Part shown: piece after piece, positions 43,123 through 52,789 of the stretch
Position numbering within the stretch: position 1 is the first letter of the stretch
Layout: each line of letters opens with the position of its first letter
Assembly (NCBI RefSeq): GCF_026898155.1
Contig: NZ_CP114029.1
Coordinates: 4,444,001-4,508,000 of the forward strand
Source of the DNA: Jiella pelagia
Lineage (GTDB): Bacteria > Pseudomonadota > Alphaproteobacteria > Rhizobiales > Rhizobiaceae
Length of the DNA: 64,000 bases
Direction of reading: 5' to 3'
Position numbers and translations under genes: made by a program
Notes under the pieces: generated by a model
What the model was told of the DNA's origin: nothing
The model's input: the letters and a program-made list of their open reading frames with translations, nothing else
Databases searched by the model: none

Positions 43123-43884
43123 TTGAGCTTGGCAGACGGCCCTTCGAACGAGACGTCGGCGGATGCCGCGAGCGAGCGCATGGCCGCCATCCGTGCGCTT
43201 CTGCCCGTGCTTCTGGCGGTGCTGCCCTTCGGCATCGTCTATGGTGCGGTCGCCGTGCAGGAGGGGCTCACCATCCTCCAGGCGATGGGCTTTTCCGCCA
43301 CGATCTTCGCGGGTGCCTCGCAACTCGCCGCGCTGCAGCTGATGGGGATCGGCGCGCCGATCTGGTCGGTGCTCCTCACCGTCTTCGCGCTGAATTTTCG
43401 CCACGTCCTCTATTCGGCCTCGCTCAGCCGGCATCTCGGAACGTTTTCCGGCCCTCAGAAGGCACTGGCCTTCTTCCTGCTCGTCGATCCGCTCTTCGGC
43501 GCGGCCGAGGCGCGGGCGGCGACGCGGCGGCTGACCCCGGCCTACTACCTTACCTACGGGGTCCTGATGTATGTCGGCTGGCAGCTGGCGACGCTGGCGG
43601 GTGCCAGCTTCGGCGAGCTGATCGAGGATCCGGACGCCTTCGGCCTCGATTTCGTCCTGCCGGTCTATTTCCTCGGCCTCGTCATGGGGTTTCGCAAGCG
43701 CGGCCTGTTCTACCCCGTCGCCGGCACGAGCCTCGTCGTCTCCGTCGTCGTCTACTGGCTGGCCGGACCGCCCTGGCACGTCAGCTTCGGGGGCCTTGCC
43801 GGCATCGCCGTTGCGGCGGTGATCGGCCCGCAGAAGCGCGTTGACGAGGTGGCTCGCGAAGACAAAGCGGGAGGCGCTTCGTGA
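43123..43884 (+). CDS. azlC: branched-chain amino acid exporter, large subunit AzlC
   Basis: Inner-membrane permease (LIV-E family large subunit), about 253 residues with seven or so membrane spans. Family segments: VLPFGIVYGAVAVQEGL, FAGASQLAALQLMG, ALNFRHVLYSASLS. Works with AzlD. The start is uncertain: TTG 43123 opens the frame, ATG 43180 lies just before the first span; neither has a strong ribosome binding site. The end overlaps azlD (GTGA). Confidence 0.9.
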   Translation: MSLADGPSNETSADAASERMAAIRALLPVLLAVLPFGIVYGAVAVQEGLTILQAMGFSATIFAGASQLAALQLMGIGAPIWSVLLTVFALNFRHVLYSASLSRHLGTFSGPQKALAFFLLVDPLFGAAEARAATRRLTPAYYLTYGVLMYVGWQLATLAGASFGELIEDPDAFGLDFVLPVYFLGLVMGFRKRGLFYPVAGTSLVVSVVVYWLAGPPWHVSFGGLAGIAVAAVIGPQKRVDEVAREDKAGGAS

Positions 43885-44216
43885 ACGGCGAAGCGCTCTT
43901 GTCCGACACGGGCTGGTCGATCGGCTCGATCTGGTTCGTGATGCTCGCCGCCGGTGCGCTGACCTATCTGACGCGGTTCGGCGGCCACATCCTGATCTCG
44001 CTGCTCGGCACCATCCCGCCGCGCGCCTCGGCGGCACTCGATGCCGTGCCGGCCGCGGTGATGACGGCAATCGTCGCGCCGGTGCTGGTCTCCGGCGACT
44101 GGCCGGAGCGGGTGGCGATCGTCGTCTGCCTGATCCTGTCGCTCCGCCTGCCGCTGATCGCCGTCGTCGTCATCGGCACGGCGATGGTGGCCGGGGCGCG
44201 GGCGCTGGGGCTGTGA
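43881..44216 (+). CDS. azlD: branched-chain amino acid exporter, small subunit AzlD
   Basis: 111-residue membrane protein, four predicted spans, with GALTYLTRFGGHILI and the IPPRASAALDAVPAAVMTAIVAP region typical of AzlD. The GTG start overlaps the azlC stop by four bases, so the two subunits are translationally coupled. Confidence 0.92.
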   Translation: MNGEALLSDTGWSIGSIWFVMLAAGALTYLTRFGGHILISLLGTIPPRASAALDAVPAAVMTAIVAPVLVSGDWPERVAIVVCLILSLRLPLIAVVVIGTAMVAGARALGL

Positions 44217-44261
44217 TGCGTGCTTGTGCCTGACATCCGGCTCGCGTTTGTCAGGGCAAGA

Positions 44262-44861
44262 TCATCCGACGAGGGCAGCTTTGCCTGGCTTGCTCTCCTC
44301 TTTTTCGACAGCGGGTCGCAGTTGCGCGATCTTTTTCAGTTTGCTCGAGCTGCGCAGCATCTGAGGAGTGGCACGGGCTGCATCATCGGCAAGCTCCACC
44401 CCGGCATGCTTGAATGCGAGAACGATCAATTCGGAGCAGAAGAGGCTGCTCCCCGGATCGCGCGAATTGATCAAATACGATCCCATCTGGGTCGCTGTGA
44501 CCAGAAGGAACGTGTTCAACGGTTGCGGGTGTGAAATCGACGACCCGTATGCTCCGACGTAGTCATATTGCTTGTGGAGTTGCTTCAGGACGAAATCACC
44601 GGCGAGCTTGGCTTGCTGCGGCGTCAGGCCGGTGACGCGATATGCATCGGCGATCGATGCCTTGAGGAGACAAGTTTCGATCGCTGCTTTCCTGACGCCA
44701 CTGGTGATCGCCTCGACAACATAGCCATCGCCGAGACAAAAGGCGGCATGGCTGTAGGATGACCTCGTCGCATTTCGGATCACGCGGGACGGAACGTCAT
44801 CTGTCGTCAACATGATGATGTCGCCAAGAAACAGTTTTGCATCCTGAGGTGTTTTGGCCAT
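44262..44861 (-). CDS. YiiX/YebB-like NlpC/P60-family cysteine hydrolase
   Basis: 199 residues, no signal peptide. LFLGDIIMLTTDD starts a permuted papain-like fold; the His is in SYSHAAFCLGDGYVVEA (about 37) and the nucleophile Cys in SSLFCSELIVLAF (about 141). Such proteins hydrolyse amide or thioester bonds, the substrate is unknown. Base composition is less GC-rich than its neighbours, and codons such as AAA/TTG are frequent, so acquisition is possible. Confidence 0.78.
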   Translation of the reverse strand: MAKTPQDAKLFLGDIIMLTTDDVPSRVIRNATRSSYSHAAFCLGDGYVVEAITSGVRKAAIETCLLKASIADAYRVTGLTPQQAKLAGDFVLKQLHKQYDYVGAYGSSISHPQPLNTFLLVTATQMGSYLINSRDPGSSLFCSELIVLAFKHAGVELADDAARATPQMLRSSSKLKKIAQLRPAVEKEESKPGKAALVG

Positions 44862-44935
44862 CAGACCGCCTCTAAATTTCAGAGCCGATCATCACTACAA
44901 CCAAAAGGAGAATTCCGGCAACTGACGATGCCGCC

Positions 44936-45448
44936 TCATAGCGTGCCGGGCACGAAGATCCGCTTCAAAACGCCCGTCTTGAACCAGAACTGCTGGGCGA
45001 GGGCGCCCGCGACGTGCAGCCCGATCAGGACCAGCAGCGGCGTCCACAGGAATTCGTGGATCTCGCCGGCCTCGCCGATCATCCCGAACCAGGCGATCAG
45101 GCCGGCGATCGGCATGAGGATGAGGATCGCATAGATCAGGACGTGTGTGATCCTGGCGAGCCATGACGCCCAGCTGGGCTCATCGACGGGATAGGGCGGC
45201 CGGCCATGGGAATAGCGGTCCCACAGCCGGACGAGGGCGGCGGCGAGGATCAGCGAACCGGCGATGATGTGCACCCAGCCCAGGGTCACGGTTGTGGTAT
45301 CGATCGGCGCCGCGCGCCGCGTCTTGCGCCAAAGGTCGACCATCCATTCGTGGTCGATGAGCTGGACGACGATGAGGACGACGATCATCCAGTGGAGGGC
45401 GACGCTAAGCGTCGACCAGCCTTTCGCATGCGGGGCGGTGGTGGACAT
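44936..45448 (-). CDS. cytochrome b561-family protein
   Basis: 170-residue membrane protein with four spans. Heme-ligand His candidates: VALHWMIVVL (span 1), GWVHIIAGSL (span 2), ITHVLIYAIL (span 3), and LIGLHVAGALA (span 4), matching the prokaryotic CybB pattern of two b hemes. MSTTAPHAKGW at 45448 was taken as start; an upstream frame has no homology. Likely electron donor or superoxide-linked quinone reductase. Confidence 0.88.
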   Translation of the reverse strand: MSTTAPHAKGWSTLSVALHWMIVVLIVVQLIDHEWMVDLWRKTRRAAPIDTTTVTLGWVHIIAGSLILAAALVRLWDRYSHGRPPYPVDEPSWASWLARITHVLIYAILILMPIAGLIAWFGMIGEAGEIHEFLWTPLLVLIGLHVAGALAQQFWFKTGVLKRIFVPGTL

Positions 45449-45729
45449 GGGGCGGATCCTCTTTCGGAACAGGAGCGGCCGGCTTGCGACCAGCCTCCGG
45501 ATGCCTCCTGCGCCGCGGAGCGGCGTCATCGGCAATTTCGCCCGCCCAATGATCCGGCGGCAAGTTAAGATGAGTTATAAACTGCAACGGGATGTGGCGG
45601 CCGTTGCGGCGGCAACAGTGCCGCTGCGCTGGCGCGGGCGTCCGATCCCTTCCGTCGCGCCGGCCCATGTCGTCGTCGGTGAAACCGCGACGACGACCCC
45701 CGCGTTCGAGCCGCGCGGAAGAGCCACCC

Positions 45730-46921
45730 TCAGCGGGCGAGTGCGCGCGTCGCCGCCTCGATGCCCGCGAGCGTCAGCGGAAACATCCGCTCGTCCATCG
45801 CCTCGCGGATCATCCCGACCGACTGGGTGTAGTGCCAGTAGCGCTGGTTCGACGGATTGAGCCAGGCGGACTTCGCCCACTTCCCAGTAAGCCGGTCCAG
45901 CCAGACGCGACCGGGTTCGGCGTTCCAGTGCTCGACAGAGCCGCCGGGCATGGCGATTTCATAGGGGCTCATCGAAGCGTCGCCGACGAACAGCGCCTTG
46001 TAGTCCGGCCCGTAGGTGCGGATCACTTCCGCCGTCGGGGTCGTCTCGGCGTGGCGGCGGCGGTTGTCCTTCCACAGTCGCTCATAGGGGCAGTTGTGGA
46101 AATAGAAGAAGTCGAGATGCTTGAACTCCGCCCGGGCCGCCGAAAACAGCTGCTCCACTTCGCGGACGTGGTCGTCCATCGAGCCGCCGACGTCGAGAAA
46201 GAGCAGCAGCTTCACCGCATTGTGCCGCTCGGGCCGGGTCTTGACGTCGAGATAGCCTTTGCGCGCGGTGGAATCGATCGTCTCGTCGAGGGCGAACTCT
46301 TCCTGCGAGCCCTGGCGCACCCACCGGCGCAGCCGTTTCATGGCCACGCGGATGTTGCGGGTGCCGAGCCTCGACGTCGTCGTCGAAATCCTTGAATTCC
46401 CGCTTGTCCCAGACCTTCACGGCGCGGCGGTGCCGGCTCTCCTCCTGGCCGATGCGCACGCCTTCGGGGTTGTAGCCATAGGCGCCGAAGGGCGAGGTGC
46501 CGCCGGTGCCGATCCACTTCGAGCCGCCCTGGTGGCGGCCCTTCTGTTCTTCCAGCCGCTGCTTGAGCGTCTCTATCAGCTTGTCGAAGCCGCCGAGGCT
46601 TTCGACCAGCTTCTTCTCGTCCTCCGTCAGGTGCTTCTCGGCAAGCCGCCGCAGCCATTCCTCGGGAAGCTCGCGAGCGGCGATCTCTCCGTCCGCAGAG
46701 CCTGCGACGGCCTCGACGCCCTTGAAGACGTCGGCGAACACCCGGTCGAAGCGATCGACGAAGCGCTCGTCTTTCACGAGCGTCGCGCGGGCAAGAAAAT
46801 AGAAGGCCTCGACGTCGTAGGTGACGAGATCGGCCTGCATCGCTTCGAGAAGCTGCAGGTGCTCGCGCAGCGTGACGGGGACGCCGGCGGCGCGCAGCTT
46901 GAGAAAGAAGGTCAGGAACAT
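45730..46921 (-). CDS. VWA-domain (CoxE-like) protein (frameshifted at 46366-46372)
   Basis: 396 residues after correction. The N-terminal part MFLTFFLKLRAAGVPVTLREH to KDFDDDVE is helical; the von Willebrand A part (IRVAMKRLRRWV onward) is one frame over. GAGGCTC on the coding strand read as GAGCTC gives DDDVELGTRNIRVAMKR, the conserved join. The metal site is LFLDVGGSMDD (DxGxS) with a second element FVGDASMSPYE. CoxE-like proteins work with a MoxR-type AAA ATPase in metal or cofactor insertion; no MoxR gene is in the window next to it. Confidence 0.85.
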
Positions 46922-47069
46922 GGGGAGGAGGGTAGGGCGGTTTGCAGGAGGATGCGAGAGGCTTCTAGAAGGCGGGAGCATTAAGAGACGCACCAACTCT
47001 CTGCCATGAAGAAACCGGGCCCGCTCTTGTAAGGCCCGGCCCCGTCATCATCCGGTCGACTGGAAAAAC

Positions 47070-47291
47070 TTATTTCTCCGGATCCTCAACGTCCTCGCCG
47101 ACCTCGACGGTTTCGGCAGGATGGCGCTCGATCTCGCCGCCCGTCCGATCGACGCTGCCAGGCCGGTCGAAGGCGTTGTCTTCGCTGGGCCGGGCCTTCG
47201 GGGCGTTCTGGCGATAGGACATGTCCTGATCGCGATCCTGCTCGTCGGCCCGGTTCTGCTGATTGTCGAACTTGTCCGGGGCGTTGCTCAT
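47070..47291 (-). CDS. small hydrophilic protein of unknown function
   Basis: 73 residues, MSNAPDKFDNQQNRADEQDRD..., highly charged, Asp/Glu/Gln-rich and probably disordered. AAGGA lies about 8 bases before the ATG. Not recognised; similar stress-related small proteins occur in Rhizobiales. No conserved neighbour. Confidence 0.55.
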   Translation of the reverse strand: MSNAPDKFDNQQNRADEQDRDQDMSYRQNAPKARPSEDNAFDRPGSVDRTGGEIERHPAETVEVGEDVEDPEK

Positions 47292-47603
47292 CACTTGGTC
47301 CTTGTTCGGCACGATCGTCCAAGCTGCCGGATCGGTCTCCGACAGCGACACGCATTCCTAACAGGCTCAGCCGGACCTTCGTTCCGCTTCGACCGAGAGT
47401 GGTGCAAAAGCTGGATTACGCCCAAAAACGGCAAAATAACCCATGTTGAATATACGTATGCAAAGCAATCGCAAGCGAAACCTTGTGTCAACGAACAGGA
47501 GTTACCTCTTTCTATAAATTGAGTGAGCTATCTTTTGAGGGCTGAAACGTGGCGCGCGCTACGAGGCCCGGAGACAAACCAAGTGTCGCCTGGAGTTCTT
47601 TGC
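47292..47603. other. gap with promoters of divergent small-protein and chemoreceptor genes
   Basis: 312 bases, clearly AT-richer than the surroundings around 47440-47520. No conserved frame. It should hold the promoters for both genes; no convincing minus-35/minus-10 pair could be fixed. Confidence 0.4.
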
Positions 47604-49581
47604 ATGCGGAAACGGTCGAATCGGATTCAGAAGACCATCATCATTGCCATCGGGGTGGCGATCGCCGCGATCCTCGGGGGTGAGGTGGTTCTCGACCGGA
47701 TCCTGGAAGCCAACAACGAGCGAATTCAAGTGGAAGCCGAGCACCAGATCGAGGTAGCGCGGCAAGGCCTCGATCTGGCCGTTCTGCAGAAGGAGATCCA
47801 GCTCAATGTCGTACAGGTGCAGCAATTCCTGACGGACGTTTCGGCGACGCGCGGACTCGACGGCTTGGCGGACGGCTTCGATCTCGCGGCTGAGAACGCC
47901 ACGGCCTTCGAAGTCAACGTCGCGAAGGCGCGCGATCTCGCGGAAGAACTGGAGGCGACGGACGCGCTTGCGACGCTGGACGCGATGGAAGCCGCTTTTC
48001 CGCCGTACTACGCCCTGGGTCAGAAGATGGCACGCGCCTACGTCGCGGCAGGACCGGCAGAGGGCAACCGGCTCATGGGCGACTTCGACGCCACCGCCCA
48101 ACGCATGGGCGAGGCGATCGACGACGCCCGCTCGAGCATCGATGCGCTGCTTGCAAGGCTGAAGGACGAGCAGGCCCGTGTTCAGGCAAGGGCGGCTGCC
48201 GAGTCCACCGTGGCTCTGGTGATCGCGCTCGCACTCGGACTAGCGACGATCCTGGCGGGCGTCGCCCTGACGCTGTTCGTGCGGCATCGCCTGCTGAAGC
48301 CCTTGGACAACGTCACCGAGGCGCTCGATCGCCTAGCGGGCGGAGAGCAGGTTGACGACCTACGTGCCGCGGACCGCGATGACGAAGTCGGCGACCTCGC
48401 CCGCGCCTTCCAGGTCTTCAAGCGCCAAGCGGAAGAGAAGGAAGATCTCGAGAGGGATGCAAGAGCACGGCGGGCCGAAGCGGACGCAGAGCGCGATCGC
48501 AACGCCGACTTCCAAGCCGTCACCGCCCGCGAGCAGGCGATGGTCGTGGCCGAGATCGGCAAAGGGTTGGCCGAGGTTTCTGCCGGTCGGCTGGCCTATC
48601 GGATCGCCGCAGCGTTTCCGCCAGCCTATGAAGGCCTGAAGGCAGACTTCAATTCAGCCGTGACGACACTCGACGGGACGATGGGGACGATCGCACGGGG
48701 CGGCGACGAGATCCGGGTCGGCGCCCGCGAGATGTTCGAGGCGACCGACGACCTGTCGCGTCGCACCGAACAGCAGGCAGCGAGCCTCGAGGAGACGGCA
48801 GCAGCACTCGGCGACGTGACCGATGCGATCAAGCGCACGGCGGAAAGCGCCCGCGACGCCCGCAGCCTCGTCGCCAAGGCCAAGCAGGAAGCGGACCGCT
48901 CGGCAGCGGTCGTCGATGGCGCCATCTCGGCGATGGGCAACATCGAGACGTCGTCGCAGCAGATCTCCGAGATCATCGGCGTGATGGACGAGATAGCATT
49001 CCAGACCAACCTCCTCGCTCTCAATGCCGGCGTCGAAGCGGCGCGCGCAGGCGAAGCGGGCAAAGGGTTTGCAGTCGTCGCCCAGGAGGTGCGGGCCCTT
49101 GCTCAGCGGTCAGCCGAAGCGGCCAAGGAGATCAAGGATCTGATCGGCAAGTCGGCGAGCCAGGTCGATGACGGCGTCGAACTCGTCGGCAAGGCGGGAA
49201 CCGTGCTGAAGACCATCGCCGAACAGGTTGCCATGATCAACGGCATCGTCGAGCAGATCTCGGCGTCGTCCGAGGAGCAGGCGGCAAGCCTTGCCGAAGT
49301 CAACACGGCTGTCGTCAGCATGGACCAGATGACCCAGCAGAACGCCGCGATGGTCGAAGAGTCGACCGCCGCGTCCAACCACCTTCTGAAGGAGACCGAC
49401 GAGCCTCGCCCGCCTGATCGGCCAGTTCGAACTCGCCGCGAGCCAGGGCGCGCCGAAGCCCAGCGCGACCTCCGGCATCGGCGGCCAGGCAGCCCCAGTC
49501 GCTCGTCTGAAGGTCGTTGGATCTGCCGCATTGAAACCGTCGCCGGATGGCCAAGAGCAAGCCGACTGGCGCGAGTTTTGA
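47604..49581 (+). CDS. methyl-accepting chemotaxis protein (frameshifted at 49401-49407)
   Basis: 658 residues after correction. Span 1 about 12-30, periplasmic helical sensor domain (about 35-205), span 2 ([22 protein letters not shown]), HAMP ([19 protein letters not shown]), and the signalling hairpin with tip [20 protein letters not shown] (quoted by its 20 residues). The last 60 residues are one frame over; GAGCCTC read as GAGCTC gives [16 protein letters not shown], the usual end after the methylation helix. ATG 47604 has GGAG 8 bases upstream; the frame opens earlier without homology. Ligand unknown. Confidence 0.92.
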
Positions 49582-49677
49582 GGTGTCGCGGGCCCGTGCG
49601 CCCGAATGCGAGCCCGAGATGAAGCTGCCTTGGAGAGCAATCTCCGCGGCAGCATTTTTTGCCGGTTTGGGCAACGG

Positions 49678-49893
49678 TCACGCGAAGCGTCGGCGCACCA
49701 GCTCCTCGAGAAGTTGGGGATCGACGTGGTCGCGGGCCATGAGCAGTCGGGCGATCGGTTCGTCGAGCAGCTCTTCGAGCGTCGGCTCGCCTTTCATGCA
49801 GTCTTCGGACAGGCCGGGCCGCCGCCCCGATGGCAGCCGAATCTGCTCGAAAGAATCTTTAAAACATTCTGAAGTGGCTTGAGAATCCATCAT
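49678..49893 (-). CDS. small protein of unknown function
   Basis: 71 residues: MMDSQATSECFKDSFEQIRLP then GEPTLEELLDEPIARLLMARD and a basic end VRRRFA. The TLEELLDEPIxRLLMxRD core looks like a conserved small rhizobial family, function unknown. The ATG pair at 49893/49890 follows GAGGGTGAGG. An upstream extension in the same frame is possible but shows no similarity. Confidence 0.65.
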   Translation of the reverse strand: MMDSQATSECFKDSFEQIRLPSGRRPGLSEDCMKGEPTLEELLDEPIARLLMARDHVDPQLLEELVRRRFA

Positions 49894-50074
49894 CCTCACC
49901 CTCATTGATGGAAGTTGATATGTGCCAGATCCGGACGGCGGGAAGATGACGGTCTCGTTTGTGGCCATAACTTTCGCAGTTGTGACCGTGCCGTCGTGAC
50001 TGGTGCGCAAAAGCACCGTAGGGCTGCCGCCTCGAAGGGGAGGCAGCGGGGCTAGCGCTGCGCCGAGGAGAACG

Positions 50075-50114
50075 AAAAAAGCCGCCGGGCGGTGAACCAC
50101 CCGGCGGCCTTTTT
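50075..50114. terminator. bidirectional rho-independent terminator after rpsI
   Basis: 12-bp stem GCCGCCGGGCGG / CCACCCGGCGGC with a TGAA loop (one G-T type pair). It is flanked by six A on the left (U run for the minus-strand rplM-rpsI operon) and five T on the right. It lies 31 bases past the rpsI stop. Confidence 0.85.
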
Positions 50115-50144
50115 GCATGTGCGCCTTGCGGCGAGTGGCGAAGC

Positions 50145-50627
50145 TTAGCGCTTCGAGAACTGGAAGGACCGGCGGGCCTTGGCCTTACCGTACTTCTTGC
50201 GCTCGACGACGCGCGAGTCGCGGGTCAGGAAGCCGCCCTTCTTAAGGACCGTGCGCAGGGCCGGCTCGTAGTAGGTCAGCGCCTTGGAGATGCCGTGACG
50301 AACGGCACCGGCCTGGCCCGACAGCCCGCCGCCCGCCACGGTGGCGACGATGTCGAACTGGCTGGAGCGCTCGGTGGCGACGATCGGCTGGCGCAGCACC
50401 ATCTGCAGGACCGGCCGCGCGAAATAGGCGGTGTAGTCCTTGTCGTTGACGATGATCTTGCCGGAGCCCGGCTTGACCCAGACGCGAGCGACGGCGTTCT
50501 TGCGCTTGCCGGTGGCATAGGCTCTGCCGAACTTGTCGAGCTTCTGGACGTGAACCGGGGCTTCGGCCTGGGGCGACGGGACGTTCGCTGCCGTGCCGAG
50601 ATCTTCGAGGGAAGAGAGCTGAGACAT
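50145..50627 (-). CDS. rpsI: 30S ribosomal protein S9
   Basis: 160 residues. [26 protein letters not shown] begins the S9 core (quoted in part), with [19 protein letters not shown] and the C-terminal [11 protein letters not shown] tail that reaches the decoding site. The start codon shares one base with the rplM stop (TAATG), so translation is coupled. Confidence 0.97.
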   Translation of the reverse strand: MSQLSSLEDLGTAANVPSPQAEAPVHVQKLDKFGRAYATGKRKNAVARVWVKPGSGKIIVNDKDYTAYFARPVLQMVLRQPIVATERSSQFDIVATVAGGGLSGQAGAVRHGISKALTYYEPALRTVLKKGGFLTRDSRVVERKKYGKAKARRSFQFSKR

Positions 50628-51091
50628 TATGCTGCCCTCGCATTCTTGGAGTTCATCGACTTGATGTCGAGGGTTTCGGGGGTCTGCGCCTCGTGCGGAT
50701 GGGTCGGGCCGGCATAGACGCGGAGGTTCTTCAGCTGGCGACGGCCGAGCGGCCCGCGCGGCAGCATGCGCTCGACGGCCTTCTCGACGACGCGCTCGGG
50801 AAAGCGGCCCTCGAGAATGTCGCGCGCCTTGCGCTCCTTGATACCGCCGGCATAGCCGGTGTGCCAGTAGTAGGTCTTGTCCCAGTATTTCTTGCCGGTC
50901 AGGACGATCTTATCGGCATTGACGATGATGATGTTGTCACCGTCGTCGACATGCGGCGTGAAGGTCGCCTTGTGCTTGCCCCGAAGGCGAAGCGCGACGA
51001 TGGAGGCGAGGCGGCCGACGACGAGCCCTTCGGCGTCGATCAGAATCCACTTCTTCACCACCGTCTCGGTCTTCTGCGAGAAGGTTTTCAT
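50627..51091 (-). CDS. rplM: 50S ribosomal protein L13
   Basis: 154 residues. [19 protein letters not shown] starts a standard L13, with [17 protein letters not shown] and the [21 protein letters not shown] motif. The upstream frame start at 51133 is not supported. The strong promoter at 51185-51213 and a hairpin at 51149-51170 lie in its leader of about 86 bases. Confidence 0.97.
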   Translation of the reverse strand: MKTFSQKTETVVKKWILIDAEGLVVGRLASIVALRLRGKHKATFTPHVDDGDNIIIVNADKIVLTGKKYWDKTYYWHTGYAGGIKERKARDILEGRFPERVVEKAVERMLPRGPLGRRQLKNLRVYAGPTHPHEAQTPETLDIKSMNSKNARAA

Positions 51092-51148
51092 GGGTTGCCC
51101 CTGGATGTTGGTCTGGTTTTTAAGGCAAGCCATCCTTGGCCGCCATGC

Positions 51149-51170
51149 AAAAAGGGCGGCCCGCGGCCGC
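51149..51170 (-). terminator. terminator-like hairpin at the very start of the rplM-rpsI leader
   Basis: On the minus strand: GCGGCC-GCG-GGCCGC stem (6 bp) then CC and five U. It begins about 8 bases after the transcription start predicted from the promoter at 51185-51213. It could be an attenuator or autoregulatory site for L13/S9, or the terminator of the thioesterase transcript read from upstream; both are inference. Confidence 0.55.
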
Positions 51171-51184
51171 TCTTCCTGGGCGTC

Positions 51185-51213
51185 TCCATACGGTCACATC
51201 AGCCGGCTGTCAA
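51185..51213 (-). promoter_or_regulatory. strong sigma-70 promoter of rplM-rpsI
   Basis: Minus strand TTGACA (51213-51208), 17-base spacer, TATGGA (51190-51185): perfect minus-35 box with optimal spacing. The transcription start would be near 51178. Confidence 0.75.
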
Positions 51214-51273
51214 CGCGTAAAGACTTGTGGCGCCAGCCCCGATCCCCTGCAAATCAGAGGATCGAAGGGTATG

Positions 51274-51287
51274 GGTATCATGATACC
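51274..51287. promoter_or_regulatory. 14-base perfect palindrome upstream of the rplM promoter
   Basis: GGTATCATGATACC is fully self-complementary and AT-rich for this genome. It lies about 60 bases upstream of the rplM minus-35 box. A dimeric regulator could bind here; none is known to me with this site. Confidence 0.3.
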
Positions 51288-51391
51288 GCACGAATTTGCG
51301 GCTTTCCTCGAGCGCAGCGAGCGCGGCCGGGAGGCCCAAGCCGGCATCAAGCCGAAATCGTCGCGGTCGCTTCCTTGCGGGCGGCGACGCC

Positions 51392-51817
51392 TCAGCGGGG
51401 CGGAATCGAATAGGTCGCGACCGCGTGACACACCGTGGTGCCGTCGTGCTCGCCGGCGATTGCCACCTCGACCACGGCGAGGCGTTTTCCCAGTTTGAGG
51501 ATAGTTGCCTGCGCCACCAGCGTGCCAAGCGGCGGCTTGATCAGGAAGTTGATCGACATGTTGGTGGTGACCGCGAGCGCCACAGGCCCGATATGGGCGA
51601 GGATCGCGACATAGGCCGAGACGTCGGCAAGGGTGAAGAGCGTCGGGCCGGAAACAGTGCCCCCGGGGCGCAGGTGGCGATCGGCGGCGATCAGTTTCAT
51701 GGTGATGAAGCCGTTGCCGACCTGGTCGACGGAAAAGCCGCTTTCGGGCCCCATCACCTGCGGAAATTCGTCGCGCAGGAAAGTCTGCAGCTCATCGAGT
51801 GTCATCACTGGTTGCAT
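51392..51817 (-). CDS. PaaI-family thioesterase (hotdog fold)
   Basis: 141 residues. ADRHLRPGGTVSGPTLFTLAD contains the hotdog active-site region (quoted in part: RPGGTVSGPTLF), followed by VTTNMSINFLIKPP and the EVAIAGEHDGTTVCHAVATY strand. Acts on acyl-CoA; the chain is unknown. ATG 51817 (MQPVMTLDEL) was chosen. It is divergent from the enoyl-CoA hydratase gene, a common pairing in Rhizobiales beside rplM-rpsI. Confidence 0.86.
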   Translation of the reverse strand: MQPVMTLDELQTFLRDEFPQVMGPESGFSVDQVGNGFITMKLIAADRHLRPGGTVSGPTLFTLADVSAYVAILAHIGPVALAVTTNMSINFLIKPPLGTLVAQATILKLGKRLAVVEVAIAGEHDGTTVCHAVATYSIPPR

Positions 51818-51967
51818 GGCTACTTCCTCACCATTTCTTTCCTGCGCCCCAGAGCATTGGCGCCGGCGGTGCACCCGGCTATGTTCAGATCATGAAATCA
51901 AATGTCGCGGCAAGCCGCGAAGGTAGTGTCGATTCTTCCCGACCGCTCGTAAGAAACAGATGGTGGC

Positions 51968-52789
51968 ATGGCCGAAATTCTCCCGCTCAACCCTGACACC
52001 ACCCCTCATCCCATCGAGGTCCAGAAGGCGCCGGGCATCACCCGGATTGCCCTGTCGAACCCGCCGGCGAACGCGCTGTCGATCGCAATGATGGACGCCC
52101 TGATGGCGGCGCTGGCCGAGGCAGGCGAGGACCGGGACTGCCGCGTCGTCGTCCTCGCCGCCAATGGCAAGGTGTTCTCCGCCGGCCACGACCTCAAGGA
52201 ACTGACCGCCCACCGGAAGGACGAAGACCGCGGCCGCGCCTTCTTCGAGACGACCATGCGCCGGTGCTCGCAACTGATGCAGGCGATCGTCCGCCACCGC
52301 TGCCCGGTGATCGCCGAGGTAAACGGTCTCGCCACCGCCGCCGGCTGCCAGCTCGTCGCCTCCTGCGATCTCGCCATCGCATCAGAGGAGGCGCAGTTCT
52401 GCACGCCGGGCGTCAATATCGGCCTGTTCTGCTCGACGCCGATGGTGGCGCTTTCGCGCAATCTGTCGCGCAAGCATGCCATGGAAATGCTTTTGACGGG
52501 CGAGCGGATCGACGCTCGGACGGCCCGCGAGTTCGGCCTCGTCAACCGCGTCGTGCCGCCGGACTATCTCGGCGCCATCGTCGGCAAATATGCGAACACC
52601 ATCGCCTCAAAGTCGGCGATGACGGTGAAGACCGGCAAGGAGGCCTTCTACGCCCAGGCCGAGATGGGGCTCTCCGAAGCCTACGACTACGCCGCCAACG
52701 TGATGGTCGAGAACATGCTGGCGCGGGATGCGGAGGAGGGCATCGGCGCCTTCCTCGAAAAGCGCCAGCCGGAATGGACGAACGAATGA
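51968..52789 (+). CDS. enoyl-CoA hydratase/isomerase family protein
   Basis: 273-residue crotonase fold. Oxyanion-hole segments FSAGHDLKEL (about 74) and NGLATAAGCQLVASCDLAIA (quoted by NGLATAAGCQLV, about 119) are present; FCTPGVNIGLFCSTP and RIDARTAREFGLVNRVV follow. It resembles the ECHDC3 branch more than a beta-oxidation hydratase, so the natural reaction is uncertain. Its stop overlaps the next start (ATGA). Confidence 0.9.
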   Translation: MAEILPLNPDTTPHPIEVQKAPGITRIALSNPPANALSIAMMDALMAALAEAGEDRDCRVVVLAANGKVFSAGHDLKELTAHRKDEDRGRAFFETTMRRCSQLMQAIVRHRCPVIAEVNGLATAAGCQLVASCDLAIASEEAQFCTPGVNIGLFCSTPMVALSRNLSRKHAMEMLLTGERIDARTAREFGLVNRVVPPDYLGAIVGKYANTIASKSAMTVKTGKEAFYAQAEMGLSEAYDYAANVMVENMLARDAEEGIGAFLEKRQPEWTNE

